Of a stretch of DNA of 64,000 bases, positions 34,816-43,514 are shown piece after piece. Below the pieces are notes generated by a model. That model made no database searches and was not told where the DNA came from. It saw only the letters and a program-made list of their open reading frames with translations. Numbering within the stretch: position 1 is the stretch's first letter; every line of letters starts with the position of its first letter. The position numbers and the translations under genes are program-made. Origin of the DNA: CAITNM01 sp037138055. Its GTDB lineage: Bacteria > Pseudomonadota > Alphaproteobacteria > Paracaedibacterales > CAITNM01. Where the stretch lies: assembly GCA_037138055.1 (NCBI GenBank), contig JBAXJB010000001.1, positions 1 to 64,000 on the forward strand. The letters are read 5' to 3'.

Positions 34816-36620
34816 AAAATATTCGAAATTTTTCGATCGTTGCTCATATCGATCACGGAAAATCTACTTTAGCTGACCGTCTTATTGAATTTTGTGGTGG
34901 CGTTGAAACCAGAGATATGAAGGAGCAAATCCTTGATTCTATGGATATCGAACGCGAACGCGGCATTACTATTAAGGCTCAAACTGTTCGTTTGAAATAT
35001 AAAGCAAAAGATGGTCAGACATATAATTTGAATCTTATGGATACACCAGGACATGTGGACTTTGCTTATGAAGTGAGTAGGTCTTTAGCTGCATGTGAGG
35101 GATCATTGTTAGTAGTTGATGCAAGCCAAGGGGTTGAAGCGCAAACTCTAGCGAATGTTTACCAGGCTATCGATAATAACCATGATATTGTTACAGTTCT
35201 GAATAAAATTGATCTGCCAGCAGCAGAGCCTGATCGTATCCGGCAACAAATTGAAGATGTTATTGGCCTAGATGCATCAGATGCGGTGTTGATTTCTGCT
35301 AAAACAGGCTTAGGTATTCAAGATGTTTTAGAAGCTATCGTTCATAGATTGCCGCCTCCGCGCAATTCAGATGACTTAGAAGCTGCTAAAAAACCTTTGA
35401 AGGCATTGCTGGTCGATAGTTGGTACGATCCATACCTTGGGGTAATTATTTTAGTCCGTATTATGGAAGGCGTTCTAAGGGTTGATCAACGTATAAAAAT
35501 GATGAATGCCGGTGTTGTTTATGACGTCGATCGGGTAGGTTTTTTTACTCCAAAGCAAGAGCTGAAAAAAGAATTAAACCCAGGTGAAATTGGCTTTATA
35601 ACAGCTAGCATAAAAAGCGTAGCTGACTGTAAGGTTGGCGACACTATTACTGACGATAAAAAACCGACGGCTGAAGCATTGATTGGTTTTAAACCTTCAG
35701 TTCCAGTAGTTTTTTGTGGGTTGTTTCCATCAGATGCTGCTGAATTTGAACATCTGCGTGATAGTTTAGCTAAGCTTCACTTGAATGATGCAAGTTTTCA
35801 TTTTGAAGCAGAAACTTCAGCAGCTTTGGGTTATGGCTTCCGATGCGGGTTTTTAGGTTTATTACACCTTGAAATTATTCAAGAACGGCTTGAGCGTGAA
35901 TTTAATCTAGACTTAATTACTACCGCTCCAAGCGTTGTTTATAAAATTCTCTTAAAAACTGGCAAGGTTCTTGAACTGCATAACCCCACAGATATGCCTG
36001 ATGTGGTCCGAATTGAGCGCATTGATGAGCCATGGATTAAAGCCACAATTATGGTGCCTGATGAGTTCTTGGGGTCGGTTCTAAACCTTTGCACAGAACG
36101 TCGTGGTGAACAGGTAGACTTAACCTATGCAGGCAATCGCGCCATGGTTGTGTACAAATTACCTTTGAATGAAATAGTCTTTGACTTCTATGATCGCTTA
36201 AAATCAATTACTCGTGGTTACGCTTCTTTTGACTATCAAATAGAAGAATATCGCGAAGGTGATTTAGCAAAAGTTACAATTTTGGTGAACGCAGAGCCAG
36301 TTGATGCGCTTGGTATGATTGTGCATCAAGGGCGAGCTGAAAGCAGAGGGCGAATTCTATGCTCTCGTTTGAAGGATCTTATTCCTAGACAGCTTTTCAA
36401 AATTGCGATTCAAGCAGCGATTGGCGGAAAAATTATTGCCCGTGAAACAGTTTCTGCTATGCGTAAAGATGTTACAGCTAAATGCTATGGTGGTGATATT
36501 AGTCGTAAGCGTAAGCTTTTAGATAAGCAAAAAGCTGGTAAAAAGCGTATGCGACAATTTGGCAATGTTGAAATTCCGCAAAGCGCGTTTATTGCGGCAT
36601 TAAAAATGGATGATGACTAA
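34812..36620 (+). CDS. lepA: Elongation factor 4 (LepA)
   Basis: 602 aa. GTPase motifs AHIDHGKST (11-19), DTPGHVDF and NKIDLP are followed by EF-G-like domains and the LepA-specific C-terminus with lysine-rich KRKLLDKQKAGKKRM. EF4 remodels stalled ribosomes. The GTG start overlaps the stop of the HIG1 gene. Confidence 0.98.
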   Translation: MKNIRNFSIVAHIDHGKSTLADRLIEFCGGVETRDMKEQILDSMDIERERGITIKAQTVRLKYKAKDGQTYNLNLMDTPGHVDFAYEVSRSLAACEGSLLVVDASQGVEAQTLANVYQAIDNNHDIVTVLNKIDLPAAEPDRIRQQIEDVIGLDASDAVLISAKTGLGIQDVLEAIVHRLPPPRNSDDLEAAKKPLKALLVDSWYDPYLGVIILVRIMEGVLRVDQRIKMMNAGVVYDVDRVGFFTPKQELKKELNPGEIGFITASIKSVADCKVGDTITDDKKPTAEALIGFKPSVPVVFCGLFPSDAAEFEHLRDSLAKLHLNDASFHFEAETSAALGYGFRCGFLGLLHLEIIQERLEREFNLDLITTAPSVVYKILLKTGKVLELHNPTDMPDVVRIERIDEPWIKATIMVPDEFLGSVLNLCTERRGEQVDLTYAGNRAMVVYKLPLNEIVFDFYDRLKSITRGYASFDYQIEEYREGDLAKVTILVNAEPVDALGMIVHQGRAESRGRILCSRLKDLIPRQLFKIAIQAAIGGKIIARETVSAMRKDVTAKCYGGDISRKRKLLDKQKAGKKRMRQFGNVEIPQSAFIAALKMDDD

Positions 36621-36638
36621 AATTTCAAGAGGGTTTTT

Positions 36639-38648
36639 ATGAAAAAAATAGCAATAATACTCACGGCCCTTATAGCCAGTGGATTAGGATATTTTATGTA
36701 CAAAAAACAGGAGAACCATTCTATGAATACTCAGCTAATTCCACGAGAAGTTTTGTTTGGAAATCCTGAAAAAGCAGCGGTAAAATTAAGCGCCGATGGT
36801 GAGCGCTTGTCATATTTGGCAAATTTAAACGGCGTGCTGAATATTTTTATTGCAAACCGAGACACACCAAACGAAAGCACACCAATTACAAAAGATACTA
36901 GCAGAGGAATTCGACGTTATTTCTGGCTGTATGACAATCAGCACATTGTCTACCTGAAAGATGATGGAGGCGATGAGAATTGGCGTATTCACGTGGTCAA
37001 TGTTTCCACAAAAGAAGATAAGATTTTTACCCCTGAAAAAGTTAACGCACAAATTTATCATGTGTCCGATAAATTTCCTGAAGAGATTTTGGTTGGATTA
37101 AACGATCGTGACCCTTCATACCATGATGTGTATCGCTTAAATATTTTAACTGGTGAAAAAACACTTATTTTGCAAAATGACCGTCATTTTAGTGATTTCA
37201 TTTTTGACGATGATTACAATTTGCGTTTTGCAACAATCACAACCGAAGGTGGTGGCGCTGAATCATTTAAAGCAATTCCAGCTGGTGAACCAGGGAAATA
37301 CACTTGGGAAAGCTTTATGAAAGTTGGCCTTGAAGACGTTTATACAACACAACCATTAGGGCTAACTAATGAAGGCAATATTTTATACATGCTTGATAGC
37401 CGCGGTCATGACTTGAATGTATTAAAGGAAATCAATCTCATCACTAAAGTTGAAACAGTTTTGGCTCAAGGAAAAAAAGCTGATATTGGCGGAGTTATGT
37501 CTCACCCACATACAGGGGTAATTGAAGCATATTCAACCAATTATCTGTGTACTGAATGGACATGTTTAGATAAAGAAATTGAAGTTCACTTCAATACCAT
37601 CAAGCAAACTTTAAAAGGTGAAGTGAATGTCGCAAGTAGAACGCTAGATGATAATCTTTGGGTTGTTGCTGATCTGAAAGATGATGGGCCTACTGGGTAT
37701 TATTTGTATCAAAAAGCCAAAAAAGCTCTAACATTTCTGTTTAACCAGCGTGAGAAATTAACGAGCCACCAATTGGCAAAAATGGAAGGTGTAGTCATTA
37801 AAGCGCGGGACGGTTTAGAACTACCTTCCTATCTTACAAAACCAATTAATGTTAAGGGTCCTGTGCCATTAATTCTTTTGGTGCACGGTGGGCCAGTTGC
37901 ACGCGATGATTGGGGTTATGACCCAGAAGCTCAGTGGCTTGCTAATCGTGGGTATGCCGTACTGCAAGTGAATTATCGTGCCTCTACTGGTTTTGGTAAA
38001 TCTTTCATTTCAAAAGGTGACCGAGAATGGGGCGCTAAAATGCATGAAGACTTGCTAGATGCTGTAAGCTGGGCAATTAAAGAAGGTATCGCTGATCCTG
38101 CAAAAATTGCTATTTATGGTGGTAGTTATGGTGGATATGCTGCTCTTTGGGGTGCAACACACTCTGGAGATGTGTTTAAATGTGCTGTAGATATTGTTGG
38201 TCCATCTAACTTGCAAACACTTATGGCGACAATTCCACCATACTGGAAACCTTTCTTGGAACAATTATACCAAAGAATTGGTGATAATCGCACAGAAGAA
38301 GGTTTGGCTTTATTAAAAGAACGCTCTCCATTAACCCATGTTGATAAAATTCATATTCCTGTCTTAATTGCTCAAGGTGAAAAAGACCCTCGTGTAAAAC
38401 AAGCTGAATCTGAACAAATTGTCGCAGCTATGAAAGCAAAAAACTTGGGCTACATTTATATGTTATTTATGGATGAAGGGCACGGATTTGCAAGACCTGA
38501 AAATAAATTTGCATTTTATGCGGTTGCTGAGCGCTTCCTTGCTGATAATTTAGGCGGTAAATTCGAAGTTATGACTAATGAGTTTGATAAAACGACATTA
38601 GCGCCTGAGCATAAAACAGAGTTAGTAGCACGTTTTAATAAGGCTTAA
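36639..38648 (+). CDS. S9-family prolyl-oligopeptidase-like serine peptidase
   Basis: 669 aa. N-terminal hydrophobic signal anchor (about 3-20), then a beta-propeller-like region and a C-terminal alpha/beta-hydrolase domain. The triad is visible: Ser496 in GGSYGGY, Asp583 in GEKDPRV, His615 in DEGHGF. It is probably an envelope dipeptidyl- or acylaminoacyl-peptidase acting on peptides. GAGGG upstream supports ATG 36639. Its stop shares TTAA with the convergent SH3 gene. Confidence 0.92.
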   Translation: MKKIAIILTALIASGLGYFMYKKQENHSMNTQLIPREVLFGNPEKAAVKLSADGERLSYLANLNGVLNIFIANRDTPNESTPITKDTSRGIRRYFWLYDNQHIVYLKDDGGDENWRIHVVNVSTKEDKIFTPEKVNAQIYHVSDKFPEEILVGLNDRDPSYHDVYRLNILTGEKTLILQNDRHFSDFIFDDDYNLRFATITTEGGGAESFKAIPAGEPGKYTWESFMKVGLEDVYTTQPLGLTNEGNILYMLDSRGHDLNVLKEINLITKVETVLAQGKKADIGGVMSHPHTGVIEAYSTNYLCTEWTCLDKEIEVHFNTIKQTLKGEVNVASRTLDDNLWVVADLKDDGPTGYYLYQKAKKALTFLFNQREKLTSHQLAKMEGVVIKARDGLELPSYLTKPINVKGPVPLILLVHGGPVARDDWGYDPEAQWLANRGYAVLQVNYRASTGFGKSFISKGDREWGAKMHEDLLDAVSWAIKEGIADPAKIAIYGGSYGGYAALWGATHSGDVFKCAVDIVGPSNLQTLMATIPPYWKPFLEQLYQRIGDNRTEEGLALLKERSPLTHVDKIHIPVLIAQGEKDPRVKQAESEQIVAAMKAKNLGYIYMLFMDEGHGFARPENKFAFYAVAERFLADNLGGKFEVMTNEFDKTTLAPEHKTELVARFNKA

Positions 38649-39121
38649 GCCTTAGACTCATTCGCATAAAGTCCCCAAACTTGCTTGCGAGAAACCCAGC
38701 CTTTGAAGCGACCCTGGTCGTTGCGAATTTCTATTTTGCACCAATTTGGTTGGGCTTCTAGCATTGTCGCTACTACTCCTGGTTCTATGCGCGCAATAAT
38801 TTCTGATTGCTCATCTGGCTTACCATGGAGGCTCTGTATGCTTCCCATCACGATAACCATACGCTTTCCCGAAAGCAGGCTTTTATGCACCCAACCTTCA
38901 GTCCCTTGATGGTCACGAATTCGTCTCCAGGTATCAAATTCCGCAATAATTTCAACAGGTAATCCTTGGCGTACAAATCTCCATTCAATTGGATAGTTAT
39001 TTCCTGGCCCTACATGCATGTGAATTGATGCTGATCGAAGCGATACAAACCTAGGTAATAGTTGTCCTTGGCTTGCAAAAATAGCACCGCAAAAAATAAT
39101 AATGAGAAAGCGAGTTAACAT
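38645..39121 (-). CDS. Exported SH3-domain protein
   Basis: 158 aa. Signal peptide (about 1-20), then two bacterial SH3-like repeats: RSASIHMHVGPGNNY...WRRIRDHQGTEGWVH and the second through GWVSRKQVWG. Such proteins bind cell-wall peptides or ligands in the periplasm. Its start overlaps the dut stop by 7 nt. Confidence 0.88.
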   Translation of the reverse strand: MLTRFLIIIFCGAIFASQGQLLPRFVSLRSASIHMHVGPGNNYPIEWRFVRQGLPVEIIAEFDTWRRIRDHQGTEGWVHKSLLSGKRMVIVMGSIQSLHGKPDEQSEIIARIEPGVVATMLEAQPNWCKIEIRNDQGRFKGWVSRKQVWGLYANESKA

Positions 39122-39546
39122 CCAGTTGACCCAAATCCACCGGCACCACGAACGGTGCTATCTAAATTTTCTACTTCATTCCAAGTGATGCGTTGATATG
39201 CAGAAATCACCATTTGTGCAATTCGCATGCCTGGTTCTATTGTGAATGCTTCTTCACCGTGGTTGATAACTATTACAGAAATTTCTCCACGATAATCTGC
39301 ATCAATAGTGCCTGGGGAATTTACCAAGGTAACACCATTTTTAATTGCTAAACCTGAACGAGGGCGAATTTGTGCTTCAAAACCTTTCGGTAAGGCAATT
39401 GCTATTCCTGTCGGAACTAACAATCTTTTTCCAGGTGCCACAACAATTGCTGTATCAATTGCTGCTGTTAAATCCATGCCAGCGCTGTCTTCTGTCGCGT
39501 AATTAGGTAGGGGAATGCCCCTTAGGTTTTTAATTTCTATTTGCAT
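39115..39546 (-). CDS. dut: dUTP diphosphatase
   Basis: 143 aa, the trimeric dUTPase length. The five motifs are visible: AGMDLTAA, PRSGLAIK, GTIDADYRGEI, RIAQMVI, and the C-terminal RGAGGFGSTG arm. Hydrolyses dUTP to dUMP and keeps uracil out of DNA. Confidence 0.97.
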   Translation of the reverse strand: MQIEIKNLRGIPLPNYATEDSAGMDLTAAIDTAIVVAPGKRLLVPTGIAIALPKGFEAQIRPRSGLAIKNGVTLVNSPGTIDADYRGEISVIVINHGEEAFTIEPGMRIAQMVISAYQRITWNEVENLDSTVRGAGGFGSTGC

Positions 39547-39708
39547 ACTTCATACTATAAAAGTTATCTAAAATCGTCTTTTAATTACACTATTCTGAGT
39601 GATAAAGCAAGTGCAGATCTTAGATTAAAGGTCACCTACTACAAGTATACGTGATTTTTATTTAAAATTTTAGAGAATAAATTGTAGATAGCGATATTAA
39701 GAAGAAAG

Positions 39709-40341
39709 TTATTCTAATTGCCATAGCTTTGCCGAAACGGCAAGGTTTTTCATAATATCTATCACCTGGTGAACGGCTATTTTAATGCCTTCAGCTTGTA
39801 GGGATGTAACTCCATATTCTTTTAGTCCACATGGGACAATGCCTTTGTAATGAGATAAATCAGGGCTTACGTTCAATGATAGGCCATGCCAGGTAATGCC
39901 TTGGGTAACACGCACACCAATGGCTGCAATTTTGCGCTCGCCTTGTTCATCGTCCAGCCATACCCCAACCCGCCCTTGTTTGCGCATGCCGTTTAGACCA
40001 AAAATGCTTAGAGTTTTTATAATCCATTCCTCAAGTGTTTGTACAAATAACCTAATGTCATTATCACGTTTTTTAAGGTCAACCATTACATAAACTACAA
40101 GTTGACCAGGTCCATGGTATGTATGTTTTCCACCACGCTGCGTTTGGAAAACTGGAAAGGTAGAGTCAATTAAATCTGCTTCTTTCGCGCTTGTGCCAGC
40201 AGTATACAAAGGTGGGTGCTCTAGAAACCAAATTACTTCATCTTCGCCTGTGCGAATGCCTTCAATGGTTTTTTGCATGAACTGTATGGCATCAGAGTAT
40301 TTCACCGAAGCATTTGCAACTAGATACTTAATTTGTGACAT
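39709..40341 (-). CDS. lipB: Octanoyltransferase
   Basis: 210 aa. RGGKHTYHGPGQLV, KIAAIGVRV and the catalytic Cys171 in PCGLKEYGVTSL define LipB, which transfers octanoyl from ACP to lipoyl domains of 2-oxo-acid dehydrogenases. The 162-bp gap to dut (39547-39708) holds no recognisable element. Confidence 0.96.
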   Translation of the reverse strand: MSQIKYLVANASVKYSDAIQFMQKTIEGIRTGEDEVIWFLEHPPLYTAGTSAKEADLIDSTFPVFQTQRGGKHTYHGPGQLVVYVMVDLKKRDNDIRLFVQTLEEWIIKTLSIFGLNGMRKQGRVGVWLDDEQGERKIAAIGVRVTQGITWHGLSLNVSPDLSHYKGIVPCGLKEYGVTSLQAEGIKIAVHQVIDIMKNLAVSAKLWQLE

Positions 40342-40381
40342 TTCTTATTTCTGCGCTGGAGATAGAAGTATTCTTAGTGAT

Positions 40382-40993
40382 TCAGTCATGTATGCATCGC
40401 CATGTAACTTCTAAACTAGGCAAGTCACCCGCTGAAAAAATAGAATAAGTTTGAAGTGTGGCAAGTTCTCCATCTGGCCTTGGCCATCCACCTTTTTGTG
40501 TATATTCAAGTTTAAAATTAAGCCGCAGCGGAATTTTAGTGCTAGCTATATTTTCAGCATCACAAAAAATCTCAACTTTTCGAGCTTTTAATTTTTCAAA
40601 AGCTAACAGAGCCATCGCATGAACTGCTTCCGAAGCATAGCCTTTTCCTCTTTGGCTTTTTCTGACGAAATAAGAAATGCCAAATTGAGGAAGATTCCAA
40701 TTAGCTTGAAATGATGGAAAAGCACATCTACCAACAACGCTATTTGTCGCCTTGTCTATGATAATATAGCGAACAAAATCGCGCATAATAAATTCAGCAT
40801 GGTGTTTTCTGCAATCTTCCTCAATTGCTTCTATAGGTGGTATGTTTGAAGACCAGCTAAGCCATCTAACATAATCATCATAACCATCAATAATTGCTTG
40901 ATGTAATTTTTCACCAAAACCAGCTTTTGGCATTTGCAGTATTAATCTTGATGTTTCAATGGTTTCTGGAAGATCTATTAAAATGCGGTTCAT
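40382..40993 (-). CDS. GNAT acetyltransferase, RimJ/RimL type
   Basis: About 203 aa from ATG 40993; the longer reading frame overlaps the neighbouring GNAT gene and gives no family-like sequence. TSRLILQMP at the start, SYFVRKSQRGKGYASEAV (acetyl-CoA loop) and the GNAT C-terminal helix are typical of ribosomal-protein or small-molecule N-acetyltransferases. The substrate is unknown. Confidence 0.82.
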   Translation of the reverse strand: MNRILIDLPETIETSRLILQMPKAGFGEKLHQAIIDGYDDYVRWLSWSSNIPPIEAIEEDCRKHHAEFIMRDFVRYIIIDKATNSVVGRCAFPSFQANWNLPQFGISYFVRKSQRGKGYASEAVHAMALLAFEKLKARKVEIFCDAENIASTKIPLRLNFKLEYTQKGGWPRPDGELATLQTYSIFSAGDLPSLEVTWRCIHD

Positions 40994-41015
40994 GCGACAC
41001 TTTCTATAACTGTTG

Positions 41016-42041
41016 CTAATCTTGTTTGTGCGCTTCGTATGCATAAACAGCTTCATCGTAAAGCTTACCATCAATTGTGGTTTGGACTTCATTGCATACA
41101 AAACCTCCCATGCTTTGGTAAAAATCACGCGCGGGGGAATTTTTAGTAAGCGTAATCACAATGAATGGGACTAAATTTTCTTCATGTAATTTTTCAATAG
41201 CTGCTTTCCATAGCATGGTTGCTATTCCCTTGCGATGATGGTCTGCATCCACATAAAGCGCAAATATTTCACCTTTGCCAAATTTAGGCGTCCTGGAATA
41301 TCCAGCATCACATTCGCCAACAATTTTGCCGTTGTGTTCCACAACAAAAGTCCAATTATCACCTTTGGCCATATTTTCCAATCGCCAATCTAGCCTTTGT
41401 TTGGAGCAAATATTATCTAAATATTTTTGATCAATAATTCCTTTATAGCTATGTTTCCAACCTCGGACTTGCAAGTCAACAATAGCAGCAGCATCTTCAA
41501 TAGTGGCTAATCGCAAATGATAAGGCGATGACTCAAACTTAAAAATAATGCGTTGGGGCTGATGCACATCAAAATCAACTTTTTCAACAGATTCCGTAAA
41601 GTGTTCGTTAGTGTCGGCAATAACACGTTTCCAAAAACCATAGGCTGGAGTGTTTTCTGGAATGACTGAAATTTTCCAGGTCCCCTGAAACTGTTGCCAT
41701 ATTTTATTTGCTATTTGAGCACCAATGCCTTTGCCTTGAAATTTTCCAAATACAAAAAATTCGCCCATTTCCCAATGAAATTTTTCATCTTTAAATTGCT
41801 TATGCAGCAAAACAAAGCCGGCAAGCTCATCGCCAACCTTAATTAAAAAAGCACGACGATTTTCTTCTGTGAAATAAATTTTAAAATCAAAACATTCATA
41901 CAGGCCATCTTTGGGGCAGGCCCATTCATGTGAAGTGAATCCACACGAGCGTGATATATCATACACATAAAATCGCGCCATGTTTTGGATGACTGGATAA
42001 TCAGCTAGAGTTGCAGCAATAAGTCTAGCTTGATTTTCCAT
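41016..42041 (-). CDS. Tandem two-domain GNAT acetyltransferase
   Basis: 341 aa with two GNAT folds. The N-terminal domain (about 5-165) has FGKFQGKGIGAQIANKIW as its acetyl-CoA loop; the C-terminal domain (about 175-335) has ALYVDADHHRKGIATMLW and the NSPARDFYQSMGG motif. The two halves belong to different GNAT subfamilies, so this is a fusion, not a recent duplication. The substrates are unknown. It lies 3 nt after glnA on the same strand. Confidence 0.85.
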   Translation of the reverse strand: MENQARLIAATLADYPVIQNMARFYVYDISRSCGFTSHEWACPKDGLYECFDFKIYFTEENRRAFLIKVGDELAGFVLLHKQFKDEKFHWEMGEFFVFGKFQGKGIGAQIANKIWQQFQGTWKISVIPENTPAYGFWKRVIADTNEHFTESVEKVDFDVHQPQRIIFKFESSPYHLRLATIEDAAAIVDLQVRGWKHSYKGIIDQKYLDNICSKQRLDWRLENMAKGDNWTFVVEHNGKIVGECDAGYSRTPKFGKGEIFALYVDADHHRKGIATMLWKAAIEKLHEENLVPFIVITLTKNSPARDFYQSMGGFVCNEVQTTIDGKLYDEAVYAYEAHKQD

Positions 42042-42044
42042 ATT

Positions 42045-43463
42045 TTAAGAATTGTAATAAAGTTCAAATTCTAGAGGATGCGGATGATGTGCCATTCTAT
42101 AGAATTCTTTCCATTTCATTTCCAAGTGCGAATCAATAAGTTCTTTAGAAAACACGCCAGATCTAGTCAGGTACTCATGATCATTTTCTAAAGCTTGTAA
42201 GGATTCTTTTAAGCAGCCACTTACTGTTGGTAGTGTTTTTGCAATGTCTTTATGTTCGAATAAATCAATATCTTGAGCATCACCTGGGTGAATACGATTT
42301 TGAATTCCATCAATGCCCGCCAATAACATTGCTGAAAAAGCAAGGTATGGATTTGCTGATGGGTCAGGAAAACGCACTTCAACACGCTTTGCTTTTGGTG
42401 AATGCACAACTGGAATGCGGCAGGCAGCAGAACGATTCTGTGCTGAATAAGCACAAATCACCGGCGCTTCATATCCCGGAATAAGTCGCTTATAGCTATT
42501 AGTTGTTGGATTCGTAAACGCATTTAAGCTTTTTGCATGTTTTAAAATTCCACCAATATAAAAAAGCGCTGTGTCAGAAAGTCCAGCATAACCTTTGCCA
42601 CTAAATAAAGGTTCTGAATTTTTCCATAGGCTTTGGTGCACATGCATGCCTGATCCGTTATCACCAAATATAGGTTTCGGCATGAAAGTAGCAGTTTTAC
42701 CATATGAACGAGCTACGTTTCTCACAACATATTTATACACTTGCAGCTCGTCAGCGCCCTTAATAAGTGTGTTGTAAACAACGCCTAATTCATGTTGTGC
42801 TGGAGCAACTTCGTGGTGATGCTTTTCAACCCTTAATCCCATTTCAGCCATTTTCAGTAACATTTCTGAACGAATGTCTTGAGCTGAATCTAATGGTTGT
42901 ACTGGAAAATAACCTCCTTTAGGACCGGGACGACACCCATGATTCTTAAGAGTTCCTTGTTCGTGAGTTTCACCATTTTGACTTGGGAACTCATCTGAAT
43001 ATATTTCATAAGATGTTTTTTCTGAACGCGTTTGAAAGGCGACTCCATCAAAAATAAAAAATTCAGCTTCAGGGCCAAAAAATGCTTCGTCAGCTAGCCC
43101 AGTACTTTGTAAGTATTTCATACATTTTTTAGCAATTTGACGCGGGTCTTTTGCGTAAGGCTCTCCCGATTGGGGATGGTGCACATCACAAATAACAATA
43201 GCCGTTGGATAAGATGAAAAAGGATCTAATCGCACATTATCCAAATCAGAACCAAAATCTGGCTTTAACAGCATGTCTGATTCATTAATGGCACACCAGC
43301 CGGCAATAGATGATCCATCAAACAGTAAACCATTCGTGCATAAATCATCATCAACGGCACTGGTTGGATAAGTTATATGATGCCAGGTCCCTCGTAAATC
43401 AGTGAACCTAAAATCAACAAATTCAACTTGGTGGTGTTTTAAAAAATCAAAAAAAGCTCGCAC
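42045..43463 (-). CDS. glnA: Glutamine synthetase type I
   Basis: 472 aa from GTG 43463. NGLLFDGSSIAGW, the PHPLEFELYY end and KRVEVRFPDPSANPYLAFSAML are class I features. It makes glutamine from glutamate and ammonia. The adenylylation-loop Tyr (E. coli Tyr397, in NLYDL) aligns with Phe402 (DLFEH), so GlnE-type control appears lost. It feeds glutamine to the AsnB amidotransferases. Confidence 0.95.
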   Translation of the reverse strand: MRAFFDFLKHHQVEFVDFRFTDLRGTWHHITYPTSAVDDDLCTNGLLFDGSSIAGWCAINESDMLLKPDFGSDLDNVRLDPFSSYPTAIVICDVHHPQSGEPYAKDPRQIAKKCMKYLQSTGLADEAFFGPEAEFFIFDGVAFQTRSEKTSYEIYSDEFPSQNGETHEQGTLKNHGCRPGPKGGYFPVQPLDSAQDIRSEMLLKMAEMGLRVEKHHHEVAPAQHELGVVYNTLIKGADELQVYKYVVRNVARSYGKTATFMPKPIFGDNGSGMHVHQSLWKNSEPLFSGKGYAGLSDTALFYIGGILKHAKSLNAFTNPTTNSYKRLIPGYEAPVICAYSAQNRSAACRIPVVHSPKAKRVEVRFPDPSANPYLAFSAMLLAGIDGIQNRIHPGDAQDIDLFEHKDIAKTLPTVSGCLKESLQALENDHEYLTRSGVFSKELIDSHLEMKWKEFYRMAHHPHPLEFELYYNS

Positions 43464-43514
43464 GTCAATAACATTGTAAAAGTTTACCTTAGGCTAGCTA
43501 AGCTTTAAAAAAAG

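Noticed and set aside
39547..39708. Possible small RNA or gene in the dut-lipB gap
   Set aside because: AT-rich, with no stable hairpin, promoter or open frame that stands out.
40994..41128. Longer N-terminus for the RimJ/RimL-type GNAT gene
   Set aside because: The extension overlaps the neighbouring gene in another frame and has no family resemblance; ATG 40993 gives a normal start.
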